From NCBI GenBank assembly GCA_960531495.1, contig OY482847.1:5809385-5873384 (forward strand): a DNA stretch of 64,000 bases, read 5' to 3'. Position numbers and translations under genes: made by a program. Positions 50,536 to 63,300 of this stretch are shown here, in pieces. The number at the start of each line of letters is the position of its first letter. The first letter of the stretch is position 1. Origin of the DNA: Zeus faber (taxonomy: Eukaryota > Chordata > Actinopteri > Zeiformes > Zeidae). A model generated the notes under the pieces. The model had not been told where the DNA came from. It did not search any database and saw only the letters and a program-made list of their open reading frames with translations.

Positions 50536-51280
50536 TGCCTATATTTGTGTGTGTGTTTGTTTGTAGGCTCAGTCCTCCACTGTTGGCTCTCCTCCCCTCT
50601 AATTGGCGTCCAGAGGAGCAAGGGTGGTCGACAGGGGGGCCTGACCGACTGATCTCGCTGACGAATCTTTCACCTCCATCCTGGCCCCCTGGTGCCTCCA
50701 CCCCTGACTCTGCACTGCTCCCTCTGAGCCAACTCCCAACCCGCCCTCCTCCTCTCTGCACCAGCTTCTGTCAGCCCATCCATCCCTCCACCCCCGATGT
50801 CCCTGAGAGGTCTTACTTACCTGTGCACCTCCCTAACTCACTCTCTCGCTTCCTTCTCCTGGTCTTCGACACCCAACTCTCCCACTTAGAGCTACTTAAT
50901 CTCACTTTTATTCACTGCAAGACACAGAGCTGTTTTAGGGGCTGATATGCATATAACAAGTTATTCACAGTTATTTGCAGTGGACTTTAGTTGAAAATCA
51001 CCATAATATATTCCCAGTTGTGTTCTTACAAAGCTCTGGGGCCAGATGGATGTGGGATTCCCCACTTTCCTCAATCCATGTGCCTGTGCACACATGGCCC
51101 TTCACGTGCACACACACAACTACGTGTTGTCAGGACCCGGAGGAAATGTTTTTGTTTTTTTTTACCGCTCGCCAGTTTGCTCATCTCCGCAACACACACA
51201 ACCAGAGCGTGTGTGCGATGCTTTAGTCATTCCTCTGCACTGTCACTCTGCTGTCTGTCACTTCATCAAACCCCCCGACC

Positions 51281-51414
<134 letters not shown>

Positions 51415-51867
51415 TGATCTTTTCGTTTTCCCCAGTGAGGATTCAGGATGGAGTATTTGCCTGTGGCGGGTCCAATGTTGGGTGGAGAAAACTGACGCAA
51501 ATGAGGGGAGAAAATGCTAAAACAGAAAACAAAGAAAAGAAAAGGAAAATATAAACTCAAAAAAGAAGGTTTTGGCTGTGTGTGTTTGTGTGCCTCTATC
51601 TTTTATACATTATAATTTTAACAAAGACAAGAAATACCCGTGTCCCATGAGCCCTTTCAAATTCTGCATACGGACTCTGTGGAAGACAATGGAAATCAAC
51701 CGTGATATTCATTGGAACAGACAGCACACTGCAGCAAAATGTCTGCTGAGACAACTGATCGACTTCTAAATCAGAAGACTCTTTCAAGTATTTCTCCCAT
51801 CTATTCTATTGATCAAATTAGCTTTGTTAATCCAGCATGCAATGTTTCCAGGGAGATAAAGATATTG

Positions 51868-51984
51868 GGCAAACTGGTCCGGGCCCTTTGCGGTGGATTT
51901 TGACCTGCAGTAATTTTGTTTTCTGCCAGAAAACAAAAATACTGCAGGTCAAAATCCACCGCAAAGGGCCCGGACCAGTTAGCC
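51868..51984. repeat. Near-perfect 53-bp hairpin with 3-nt loop
   Basis: The left arm 51872-51924 begins aactggtccgggccctttgc. The right arm 51928-51980 ends gcaaagggcccggaccagtt. 52 of 53 positions pair, and the loop is gcc. Pairing resumes outside one mismatch (ggc/gcc), extending the stem to about 51868-51984. Confidence 0.97.
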
Positions 51985-52182
51985 TTTTTAAATTAATGGG
52001 ATGTGCGAACGTGTCAACTTTGCTGGCTCAAGTCTATATCACTGATACACTTGTAATATGATTCCTATTTTAAGGTGTGAGGGAAACAGCACACCGAAGT
52101 GGGAGACCACACTGGCTTTGTGGGAGCCTGGGCTAATGTGAAAACCGATTGGCTTAAGTTATTAATATGGAGAGTGTAGAAT

Positions 52183-52216
52183 GGAGTGTAAGTGAGTGTA
52201 AGTGAGTGTAAGTGAC
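52183..52216. repeat. 8-bp minisatellite (agtgagtgta)
   Basis: Three to four tandem units of gtaagtga. Confidence 0.88.
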
Positions 52217-53220
52217 TTGAAAAGAAACAACTTTTGCTTTGACGCCTCAAGAACACAAATATAATGTGAAAAACGAAATATTTTTTGAGAGAAAATGATT
52301 CCTGAATGTGGATGGTTGGATTTCACCAGCTAAAACTAATTACTAACAAGAAAGATATCACTTGTAGTTTGCAAGATGAATTGCAGCTCAATAGTGTGGG
52401 CAAGCAATACACTTATCAACAAAAATATGAATCTAAACAAATACCGGAAACAGGGTTGAACTACATCAATTAAGGAGACAAATTTAAAGGAATTTCCTTA
52501 ATCGATGCCTGTTAACCTTGACAATGGTTGATTAATTGATAACATTAAAGCTTATGATGTCACCAGCGGGTGGTGCCATGGCGCGTGGGGACCTCAGTGG
52601 AGATGTGTTTCTTCGCGTTTCTTCTCATTTAATTTAATTTCATTTCATTTTGTTTCAAAATGGAGAACTTTGAGGTAAGATCCGCTGAGCTCATACAGGA
52701 ATATAACAGAGTAAATAATAATAATATGGATGATTAATTAATATAGAGTTAACTTTATACATTTTTTGCGGTCCTCTGCGACAGAATGAGTCGGATGTTA
52801 CGTAGCAGATGACGTCTGGAGCAGATATGGACAATGAGAGGCTAATAAAATTACCAAACATTACTAAAATTCTTATATATAAACAGGCACAAAATAATTT
52901 AGTTTAATATATTGTATTGGAGTCATCACCATAGCAACATATCGCTTGTTTTGTTTTGCCGCCGTGCCTCTCCCCCGCTCCGGGCGCCCGTTGATACAAT
53001 AACAACAACTGCAGCTTGTTCGGTTCTGATCGATAAGACAAAACCTTAATCGATTAAATTCTTATGAGCAATGAATTGATTAATTGTTAAAATCTCTAAC
53101 GTCAAATTAGGAGAAGAATGTAAACAATCCTATCAGGCCGCCCACCACTCTGCTGCTAATGGTTATAGCACACAGTGACAATAACAGTGAGCGTGTCTCC
53201 GACATGCAGGGGGTGGGCTG

Positions 53221-53253
<33 letters not shown>
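53221..53253. repeat. Poly-T run
   Basis: 33 consecutive T; no attached retroelement body was recognised. Confidence 0.95.
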
Positions 53254-53257
<4 letters not shown>

Positions 53258-53329
53258 GGCATCACCTAGCAACAGCCTGCTAAGCTGTTGGTGGTTGCTC
53301 AGTCGGTGTGCATACTGATAGACAGAAGT

Positions 53330-53433
<104 letters not shown>

Positions 53434-53551
53434 CGCATGGAGGACAACAAACACATATATGCACGCAGGAGAGAAGAAAGGTAAATAACGGTAAATTAGA
53501 TGGAAAAGTAGACATCCATAGAAAGACACACATAGAAACATACAGCGTAAA

Positions 53552-53680
53552 AGTAAACATACGACTTTGACTCCTCGTTGGCTGCACGCCTACGTGCGGA
53601 GAAGGAAGCAGTCACGCCCGACTGCTTCCTTCTCGCACGTAGGCGTGCGCACAAAGAGGAGTCAAAGTCATATGTTTACT
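53552..53680. repeat. About 60-bp imperfect hairpin with 6-nt loop
   Basis: The left arm starts agtaaacatacgactttgac and ends agaaggaagcagtc. The loop is acgccc (53614-53619). The right arm starts gactgcttccttct and ends gtcaaagtcatatgtttact. There are about five mismatches or indels, mostly in the middle of the stem. Confidence 0.95.
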
Positions 53681-54658
53681 GCAGGTTAGTTATATTGAGT
53701 GAAAATATGCTGCTAAAGAGGCTCAATGACTCACCTCACTGCCATAAAGAAGATTTAAATAAATTTACATTTACGTTTCCTCCTTTCATTTGAAAGGCCG
53801 AATGGCCCACAACAGTTAGTGCGTTGGCTCATAGTGAAGCAGGGGCGAGCTGCTTTGTGGCTGCAGAAGGGTTAACATTAAAAAACGAATAAAATGTTCA
53901 CTCAACAAAAGGTTAAAAGCGTTTGTGGATATCGTAGACGAGAGAGAAGTTTAAACGGCATTAAGCCAAATTCAAGGAAATGAGGATGGATTTCAGCAAC
54001 TTCATGGCTGAAAAGGCCTTGGTAGAATTCCTACGAACAGGCAAGCATCTTCTCTCTTTATAGGTCAGCGTGGACGTCAGTTTGCTGAGACAGCAAATGT
54101 GAGAAGTGACCACGTAGTCACATAAGCAGAGAACGGGGGGGGGGGAACTCAACGAGAGGGCGTCAAAGTGAAAAGGTGTGAAAGAAAGGCAACAAAAAAT
54201 ACGAGAAATCCGATTGGACAGAGGGATGCGTGGACTGACAGAAGGAGATCAGGACCCCGCCGTGGACCTTCCGGCAGGGCTGTGCCGCCGCAGAGGTGCC
54301 AGAGGTTAAACAGAAGACGCCGCCGCTTTCAGTCACGTTCTGACCTACAGCCGGGGGCCGTGCATGTGCGGTCCCCTTATCGCGCACGCTCCTCCCCAAA
54401 GACAAATGTTGTAAGGGGTGCAGAGCTATGCGAGCCGCGAGAGCAATCAATTAGATTTAGCTGGCTTTTATTTATTAATTTCGTATAACTGTATTCCCTG
54501 CCTTCATATTCCAGGAATAGCTCCTCTAGCGCACTCAGAAAACCCTGTGTTACTCCCACACACACACACGCGCGCGAGCGCGCACTCCTACACACACACA
54601 ACAGACATAAAATATCGGGGTGGAGCGTGACATTTCGACTCTCTCCTGCAAACACATA

Positions 54659-54660
<2 letters not shown>

Positions 54661-54711
<51 letters not shown>

Positions 54712-54712
54712 A
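54661..54712. repeat. (TG)n microsatellite
   Basis: About 50 bp TG array. Confidence 0.95.
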
Positions 54713-55158
54713 TGCGAGTGTGTTCCCATGGACCTTCGACATCAAACGCTCTCAGCAAGGAGGGCAATCTGTCACTCTCTAAGGAGCAGAGTGAGTGGAT
54801 GAAAAGTGTGTGTAGGTGTATGTGTGTATGTGTGTCTAGGCCTGTTCCTTGGTGCGTGGTTGCCTATATCTGTCAAAGACCGGAGGTGGAGGGCTAAGTG
54901 TACGTGTGTGAGTGCATATACTAAAAGACAGTCATGGCCCCTATAAAAATAGTCCAGTAAGCTTCACTACTCACCACGTTAGCTCTTTTGTCACTGTCCC
55001 CGCTGAGTGAGTGAACCCCCCCCCCCAACAGAATAATATAACTTTATTGTCCAATGGTGTGGAACTTCACTTTCAGCCTCTGAGGATTGTTAAATTCATA
55101 AACACAGTTATTTCATCAGGCAGCTCAACGACTTACCTCACTGCTCAAATGTATGTTA

Positions 55159-56019
55159 CAGTGGGGCAAGAAAATGTATTTAGTCAGCCACCAATTGTGC
55201 AATTCTCCCACTTAAAAAGATGAGAGAGGCCTGTCATTTTCATCATAGGTACACTTCGACTATGAGAGACAGAATGGGGGGGAAAGAATCCAGGAAATCA
55301 CATTGTAGGATTTTTAATGAATTAATTGGTAAATTCCTCGGTAAAATAAGTATTTGGTCACCTACAAACAAGCAAGATTTCTGGCTTTCACAGACCTGTA
55401 ACTTTTACTTTAAGAGGCTTCTCTGTCCTCCACTCGTTACCTGTATTAATGCACCTGTTTGAACTCCTTATCAGTATAAAAGACACCTGTCCACAACCTC
55501 AAACAGTCACACTCCAAACTCCACTATGGCCAAGACCAAAGAGCTGTCAAAGGACACCAGAAACAAAATTGCAGACCTGCACCAGGCTGGGAAGACTGAA
55601 TCTGCAATAGGTAAGCAGCTTGTTGTGAAGAAATCAATTGTGGGAGCAATTATTAGAAAATGGAAGACATACAAGACCACTGATAATCTCCCTCGATCTG
55701 GGGCTCCACGTAAGATCTCACCCCGTGGGGTCAAAATGATCACAAGAACGGTGAGCAAACATCCCAGAACCACACGGGGGGACCTAGTGAATGAGCTGCA
55801 GAGAGCTGGGACCAAAGTAACAAAGGCTACCATCAGTAACACACTACGCCGCCAGGGACACAAATCCTGCAGTGCGATGTGATTTTTATGGATTTTTTTT
55901 TCTCATTTTGTCTCTCATAGTTGAGGTATACCTATGATGAAAATAACAGGCCTCTCTCATCTTTTTAAGTGGGAGAACTTGCACAATTGGTGGCTGACTA
56001 AATACTTTTTGCCCCACTG
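55159..56019 (+). mobile_element. Internally deleted Tc1-like transposon
   Basis: Flanked by TA on both sides (55157-55158, 56020-56021). The terminal inverted repeats are about 130 bp and begin cagtggggca / end tgccccactg, including tatttagtcagccaccaatt and aaaagatgagagaggcct on both ends. Autonomous Tc1 elements are about 1.6 kb; this copy is 861 bp. The transposase reading frame jumps straight from its DNA-binding region to the right terminal repeat. These TIRs match a very widespread teleost Tc1 subfamily. Confidence 0.95.
55526..55882 (+). pseudogene. Tc1 transposase, DNA-binding half only
   Basis: Open frame of 118 codons beginning [20 protein letters not shown] with an ATG shortly after the left terminal repeat. 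Residues about 5-55 form the first helix-turn-helix (PAI-like) and about 68-112 the second (RED-like). They are joined by the basic linker [10 protein letters not shown], where a GRPRK AT-hook-like motif is usual. After [14 protein letters not shown] the frame stops in terminal-repeat sequence. The whole DDE catalytic domain (roughly 220 residues) is gone, so it cannot catalyse transposition. The retained half has no stop or frameshift, which fits either a young deletion derivative or chance. It is transcribed antisense to itfg1 if at all. Confidence 0.92.
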
Positions 56020-56112
56020 TATATATTTGAGTAGTGAGGTAAATCCTTGACTTCAGAGTTCAGTTTGGTTTTGGGCTTTTGGTGCAAAATACCTTTTGTA
56101 AGTTCTTTGTCG

Positions 56113-56170
56113 TCTACAGCAGTGGCTCTCAACATGGGGCTGTGGTAACCCCAAGGGGTCCTCCAGCAAG
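56113..56170 (+). mobile_element. hAT-like terminus remnant
   Basis: cagcagtggctctcaacatg, ggctgtggtaacccc and aaggggtcct resemble the cagtggttctcaa...ggggtcc end of Charlie-type hAT elements. The other end was not found. Confidence 0.4.
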
Positions 56171-57793
56171 ATGGTTAATAGCTAAACTCCATCATTATTT
56201 TATTTACAAGATGTCCGCAGCAGGTGTTAGTCAGAGAATGTACAATAATGACGTTTCAATCCCAGTTTCACTGTTATGTCCCTCACTACAGAATACACAG
56301 GTATGGAGGTTGGGATTGGAGTCTTATCAAATGCGGTCCATGGCCTAATTTGTGGAGTGTCCTTGATATGAAAAAGGTCACATGGTCCATTGCCCTAATG
56401 AAACCATGTCACACAGATTACGGTACAGTGGATGAGATGAATGGCAAGCTATTTGATGGACCACACGTCTGCTCCGATGCTCATATACAGAATGTTGGAC
56501 AGCCATCAGCGTCATCTCCCAATATATGAATTGTCACGTTTACAATTTTGGTTAATTTGTTCCTACTTCTGGCCAGCAAGTTCCCAAACCAGGTTGCCAA
56601 GTTAAAAGAATGGACGCTCAACAACCCGTGATAACTTTCTACCTACATCAAAACCTCAACGAGGAGGAAATTGAGAGATGGAGGTAAGGAATGGCAGGGG
56701 CTGTAATCTGGGCCTTACAAAAAATAATCAAGGCTCGTCTGAGCTAGAGCTGGAACGTACAGGAATGAAAACGCCCTTCATCCTACCTACCACTGGATCA
56801 CAGTGAGAAATTAAACAACCTGACGGAACACGGAGTTCTCCGAGAGTTTGGTTCTCACTGAACAACACGGACCATGCAGGTATCAGCATTTTATGTTACA
56901 CTTGAAGACATGACATTTTGGCCTGATATTTGGAAAAGGGCAGAGGGAAGTATAAAGTAGAGACAGGGCAGGTTATTGACCAGATGATACTACAGTATCA
57001 GCCGTCATTAAAGCGGTTTCCTTTAGGTTCAGACAATGAAGACGTATGAAGTGAGTCAGGTTCATCTTGGACAGATCAGTGCAATGGCTAAGTATGACGG
57101 CAAAAATTAGGTTCAGCAGTAGGCGTAGGGTTTTATAACATCAGAAATGTTGACTGATGCAGAAGAAAATGACTCATTTTGACAAAAAAAATAATATATA
57201 TACGGCTAAATCAGACAAATTGTTGATGTTGAGATTAAGACCTCACAAAGACAAATGACTTTGAAGGTGTAATAATGTGGAAAAATGAATTTGAGACATG
57301 CAGACACCCTGTAGCTCATAAACAGGTCTTTGAACCGCCCCAGTCTTCTGATATGAAACTAAACCTATTAACTCAGGAACTAAAACCATGCCCTTCAAAC
57401 TTCAAAGCCAAAAGAGATAAAAAAAAGATATTTAAGTAAGAAAGAAAGAACAGAATGAAGACAGCAAAAAAGCAGCAAATCAATAAGTCATTCTCGCAGG
57501 AACACGAGGCATCAACACAAGGGGGGAAAGAGATGGAAAAAAAGCCATTACACTAATGTTGTAGGCTTTTCTAACTTTGCAGGGATTTCCTGAGCCGTGA
57601 CTCATCTCAGGGACTCCTGGCTGGACGCGACGTGACGACTCGTGCCCCTCTGAACCAAATCGCTGTCCAGATTACAAATGACTGGGAGTTAGCATCTCCC
57701 CCACTACGGGGCCGCTGCTCCCCTCCCTGATCACACTTGTCCAAACATTACCAAGAAAATTACTGTCTCTGTATGTGCATGCACAAACACGCA

Positions 57794-57917
<124 letters not shown>

Positions 57918-58311
57918 CCTCTTGCGCACCACGCCTAAGAGAGCCCTTAAGCCTTAATGAGGAAAATTTAATTAATTTTCAAAGTAAACGGGGGAGGAAG
58001 GATGGGCCCATTATCTTTGTGCGTAGCGGCGGCGGCTCGCTGGTCCCATGGAGGGGACTTCAATGCTGGCAGACGGGGAGGAACACACTATGCCTTTGAT
58101 CCACAAAGTGGATGACAGTCAAACAGAAGAGAGGGAGGGAGAGAGTAAGAAGGAGAGAGGCAGCATGATAAAGGGACAGACAGAGAAGGGCAAGTGGGGG
58201 ACACCTCCTTACCTCCTGGTAAGTAGGTTGAATATAGGGGTGGAGAAGTGGGGAGACCCCGAATGGGACACATTCACTCACTCAACACTCACCACTCACA
58301 CCTACAGATCA

Positions 58312-58372
58312 TTCAATTAGCCTAGTCTGAGTACCCAGAGAAAACCCACACAGGCATGCTGCGGTGTGGGGG
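58312..58372. repeat. Interspersed repeat fragment
   Basis: caattagcctagtctgagta then cccagagaaaacccacacag is the order of a common vertebrate/fish repeat (aattagcctaa...gtacccggagaaaaccc). Confidence 0.4.
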
Positions 58373-58676
58373 TGGTGTGTTTTGAGCAGCCAAACCTATC
58401 CTAGCTGGAGGTAATTGGGCTAAGGATCAGGGTGGCTGTATGCCTGTTGCTCGTTAGTAGTCAACAAGCAACAGGTAAAACCCCCATCCCCCCACACACA
58501 CACAGGAGAGGAGCCCTTGTCACGACATGTTGTTCATCTGCTCCGGGCTTGTTCGGAGGACCCTGAAAACACCACTCGGCGTGGCAGGCGGAACTGCCAC
58601 AGTGGCGCCTGCACAGGGACTCTCTGGCAGACGCCCTGGAGACACCTGCAGCCCCAGCACCAACCCTCTCCCGACT

Positions 58677-58697
58677 GGCAGCAGCAGCAGCAGCACC
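58677..58697. repeat. (CAG)n trinucleotide repeat
   Basis: Six GCA/CAG units in a GC-rich, non-coding-looking stretch. Confidence 0.85.
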
Positions 58698-59926
58698 CAG
58701 GGTGTCCGGTGGAGGACCGGGGGAAAATCAGCTGCAGCAACCACCACTGGTAGCCTGTAGCTAGCTCCTCCGTCCAGAAGCCACCGCCGGGGGCATTCAG
58801 CAGCCCAGCGGCCAGGCCACCTCTCCCAACCACTGCCCTGAAATTTCATATGCTTCCTTCCAAATGTGTGAATACAAAAGCGCATCTCAGTGGGCTGCAT
58901 AAATCATGCGCAAATTCATACACTCACACACAGACCCCCAATCACAGTTAAACAAAAGCAATCTGGCCTGCATGAAAAAGATTTCCAACACCCCTGATCT
59001 AGAACAAGCCCTGTCTGCTTCTCATGTTCCTAACTGTACTCTCTCATGCAGCCTTGTCAGGGTAATGCCCTGTTCAGACGACATGATTTGCCTGGATCTG
59101 ACCGTCCAAGACAAATTTCTGAGCTCGGGGATAAAATGCCTGTCCCAGACATCGGGAGCTCGGGGACAAAGATCGTGTGGTTTGGAATAGCACCGGGAGC
59201 TCAGGGACGAAAGCAGCAGCAAACCAGCCAATGAGAAGACAAGAGGTAGCCAGGGGAGGTAATATAGAGGCGTATATAGAATGCAGTATATTAGGAATAT
59301 TCAGTATTTTCGATGTACTTCACTGTTTATGACCTAATTCATAATATATTTATGATCATTTACCTCCAAATGCAGAATGAATCCATGCCGGTCCACGTCC
59401 GCGTCTCCAAATGTATCTCATGTCCTTTTAGAAATTAGTAGTCACGCAACTACAACAGCGAGTCACATGCGCTTTGTGGATGTCTTGGGTGCACAGTGTA
59501 CGCTGAACACCACTGGGTCCGCAAGACAAAATAATTTAACTAAAAATATCACCCAGGTGAGGGCTGGATGTTGAACGTCGTGGAGTCTGTGGTAACCTTT
59601 ACTCGACGACTACAGGTTTTTTGTTTTTTTTTTCTTTGAGAAAGAGAGCAATATAAAGAGAGAACGAGTTTCAAAATGTTCAATGTTGCAACCGATGCCA
59701 CTGTAGCTATGCCCACAGCTATGGGCACATTGTAATCTGGTGGTCTCATCCAAACCCAACGGTCATCTGCTGAGGTCAAAGGTCCCAGCCCCAGCTTAGC
59801 CAAAGCCCCGGGATCGGAAGAAGAAGTTCATCTGGCCCGAGGTGGAGGGGGCTGGGGGTGTTAGTGCCCAGGGATCGTTTGGCTGCTGTTGTGACGTGAT
59901 ACATTAAGCTAAAGACGCACAAACAC

Positions 59927-59930
59927 ACGC

Positions 59931-59981
<51 letters not shown>
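59927..59981. repeat. (CA)n microsatellite
   Basis: About 45 bp pure CA after acacgcacacgcac. Confidence 0.95.
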
Positions 59982-59982
<1 letters not shown>

Positions 59983-60089
59983 GTGAACACAATGTGGGCT
60001 TTTAATCACATGTAAGTCGCCTGAAAGCAGATCACACCAACATTGACCTGTGCTCCTTTTGTTTTTTTTTAATCAGCGTTTGGATGGCA

Positions 60090-60099
60090 TTTTGTATGT

Positions 60100-60172
<73 letters not shown>
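60090..60172. repeat. (TG)n microsatellite, about 83 bp
   Basis: The only long TG (rather than CA) array on the plus strand. It is followed by tatgtatgtatg and, 90 bp later, by a CA array of opposite sense. Confidence 0.97.
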
Positions 60173-60184
<12 letters not shown>

Positions 60185-60260
60185 CAGAATGTACAGGGAG
60201 ATTAAATGGATTACTCTGAAAGATAATTCCATACTGTGTCAGCTAATGCATGCATACAAT

Positions 60261-60262
<2 letters not shown>

Positions 60263-60331
<69 letters not shown>
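60263..60331. repeat. (CA)n microsatellite, about 69 bp
   Basis: Uninterrupted AC array. It is complementary to the TG array at 60090-60172, so the two can pair into a hairpin. Confidence 0.97.
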
Positions 60332-60333
<2 letters not shown>

Positions 60334-63300
60334 GTTTGTAAACAATTTTGTAGTCTACTAAAATGCTGCTCAGAAAATACTCAATGAATCTGATATTTCC
60401 TCACGTGGGGTAATTATGGCAAAACATGTATCCTTCCTTGTCCGGTCCCATATTTCTAAATGCTATCATTTCTATTGAGAAATGCTGTAAAAGTACACAT
60501 CATATAAGGAGAAACAAGGTGAGAAAAAAAACGCAGCACAGACAGCCAGAGCCAGAGTGGAAGGATATGCCGAGCCGACACCCGGTGCGAGTCTTCTCTG
60601 CCCAGACTACTGATGGCCTTGCTCACCTGAACCTGGGCAAACTCCTCTTTCAACTTCCCCTGACTGGCAGGCAGCAACACAGAGACTTACACACCCTCAC
60701 ACGCACCACTGATATGCAAGAGAACGAGATGCTGCCCCCCCGTCGTTCCCCAGATGCGCGGTGAGAAGGCAGGCTTTTGTGTGTCCACATATTGTTGACA
60801 GCCGCGCTTGTTCTTACCGCGTTGCTTAGATTTCGGGGGCGCCGGAGTCGAAAGCCTGTTAAGTCAGCCGTGTCAATCAAAAATAATGCGCTGAGACAAG
60901 ACCCTGCCCTCACACAGCCACTGACTGCAGCCGCATAGTTCTGTTGACACTGACAAGTAAGGTTGGTGATTCTGTGGATGTGGTGGTCGAAAGAAAAAAA
61001 CAACAACCCAAAACTATTGGAACAAATCATGCAGAAAAAAAATGCCCGGCAAAATTCAGGTATTAGCAGTGTTACAAGGTGTTTTAAGGTTATCGACCTC
61101 TGTAAAGTCCAGGGTCTTGACTGCGTCTTTTAAAAGTGGACTGAATGGTGAATGTGCTACTATCACTTTCACAGATATAGCGCCGGAAGCATGCAAATAA
61201 TTACTTATAGACTGCCGACAAATGTAAATATTGATCTCCCGTGGCAACTTTTAATGAAATGTTGGACATGCAAGCAGATTCCCAAACTGCATTCCGCTGC
61301 GTTGTTCCGATACTGTTGTAGTATCTCAAAAGGAACAGCTGCAATTTGTTCCCAATGCAAAACATTCTTCAGGGATACTTCCGGGTTAAAGGTTGCAGAT
61401 CAGCCCCATTCTCCTTGAATGGGATGTATTTTACACCTTAATTTGCACAAAGTCCACTCTTGCTCGAGTGTTGATATCGTTGTTGGCGAGGACCGTGTCC
61501 CAGCGTGCACCGGAGCGCCGTTAGCCACTTTCAAGGAAGAAGGAAGGAACCTTTGAGGCGCTCAGAGTGAATGAAGATCCCTCATCGCTGACAGACTGTC
61601 AGGGAGAGGCAACACGCTGGCAGAGCAAACCTTGGCTTGGCTCGTTTGGGGGGGAGAATATTATTTGCTCTGCTGTCAGGAGTGAGACGAGTGGGGGCGG
61701 GTCAAAATGGGATTGATAGAGAAAGTAGATTAAATAAATGTGAGGGCTGTCTATTCTCTGCATGGGGGCCCCGGAAGGAGGTGAGGTGCCGCTGCACGGG
61801 GGTATAAGCTGTGCAGCGCCTTGACACGCTTGGCTCGGCTGTCGGTACCTGAAAGAGCCGTGCGCCGTCAGGTGACTGCTTCATCATCCAGCTTCCGGCT
61901 ACGTGCTTTCTCCCGGTGGAAAAGCAAAGCCCCCCCCCCCCCAAAAAAAACATCTCTGCCTTTTTCTGTCTCTCTCTCTTTTCAGTTTCATTCCGTTATT
62001 CTCTTTAAGCTTCCTCTACTTCTTCCTTCGAGCCTCTGTCTCCGGGTCTTCTTCATCACTCTCAGTTTCTCCTCTTCCTGTATTCCGGGCTGCAAGGCAC
62101 CTAGAGGAGTGAATCCCAGCTGAGGGAGAGCTGTGTCACTACGCGCCCTGTCAGTAGTCCTGAAGCCAGCCAGTGATTCATTTAAAACTACCATACTGCC
62201 CTAAGTTTTAGCCCTTTAACTACTCACTTTCTCACATATTTTGTAGACTCCTAACCACTTTCCCAATTATACCTCACATTTTCAGATTGTTCTTTCTTTC
62301 TATTTTAGGATTTTGGAAAATTAAAACGATATGAGAACACCTACTCCTGGTCAGGCTGACAACACGGTAGCACATTGTTTTCACAATTGTCACTTAATTT
62401 AGCGGTATTTTAAATTTGTTGAAGCAATTATGCCTTTTCCAATGGAATTAACAAATAAAAAATGTGCCATAATTAAGTACCTTTGACAAAAATGTGTTAC
62501 TTGAGTGCGTATTGACTTGCAAAAGGGCAAAAACTAAACAAAAAAAAAAACAACTCAAAAGTGTGCAGTGTGGTCCTGTACTGTAAGTGCAGTTCCTAGC
62601 AACTGCTTTCTATGGGAGGGTAATAAAAACTTTTTTTAAATGAATTTCCATTTTTCATTTGTATTATTTCAAACTTGAGTTTTTCCTTGCCCGATCGGGA
62701 TTAAAAGCGGTCCCAACACAACCCTTTTGACCCGGTGCCGTGATTATCCAAACACAACTGTCCGCATCACCGTCAGTGCGGCAGGCGGTAGTGTAAAAGG
62801 TTAGAGGTGCAAAACGAAGAGTTCTGTCAGGCCAGACATCATGACAGACAATCACACAACTCACTCAAAAGTTCACAGTTCAAGTGTGTTGCACAGCAGA
62901 GGCCACGGCAAGGTCCCACCACTCCTGGCCCCCCGCTGTTTATCCAAACCCCTGGACGCACACAGGAGGCGGAAAATACTGCACCCAATAACAAACCCCA
63001 GAACCCCAGCGCCGCTCCCTGTCCCCTCTGACTGCAGATCCTGCCTTTAAAGTGGTAATGATCAACAGAATATCTTCACATCTTGGCTCACTTGGCTCCA
63101 CGTTTGCCATCAGTACAGTATGTGCTACGGTACGTCGACCTCACTTAAAGCGCCGTGAGCAGAAAGGGTACGAGGTGAATGACCAATGTCAACAAATATG
63201 GTGTGCGCAGGTCACATAATGTAAACTTAAATGGACAACAGATTGTCATTCCACAAAAAAATTGGAATCAGGCATTAAGATGTAATGCAGCATCGGATGA

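Noticed and set aside
50481..50945. 154-codon proline/leucine-rich open frame on the plus strand
   Set aside because: It starts within a GTAT array and shows no domain or supported splice pattern. A tag acceptor-like site precedes it, but nothing else supports an exon.
51868..51984. microRNA precursor
   Set aside because: A 3-nt loop and an almost perfect 53-bp stem are unlike a Drosha substrate; kept as a palindrome finding instead.
54163..54488. Overlapping open frames on both strands with a GC-rich centre
   Set aside because: Compared by eye with the expected upstream ITFG1 FG-GAP segments; no match, and no usable donor in phase with exon A.
55507..55863. 118-codon open frame on the minus strand with hydrophobic segments
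   Set aside because: Antisense shadow of the Tc1 transposase fragment.
58517..58760. GC-rich open frames around a CAG run
   Set aside because: Several overlapping frames are open on both strands, typical of GC-rich non-coding sequence; no domain or splice evidence.
60590..60690. Possible minus-strand exon (GKLKEEFAQVQ then gtgagc)
   Set aside because: It has an acceptor-like and a donor-like site, but the peptide does not fit ITFG1 and has no recognised homologue; not enough to call.
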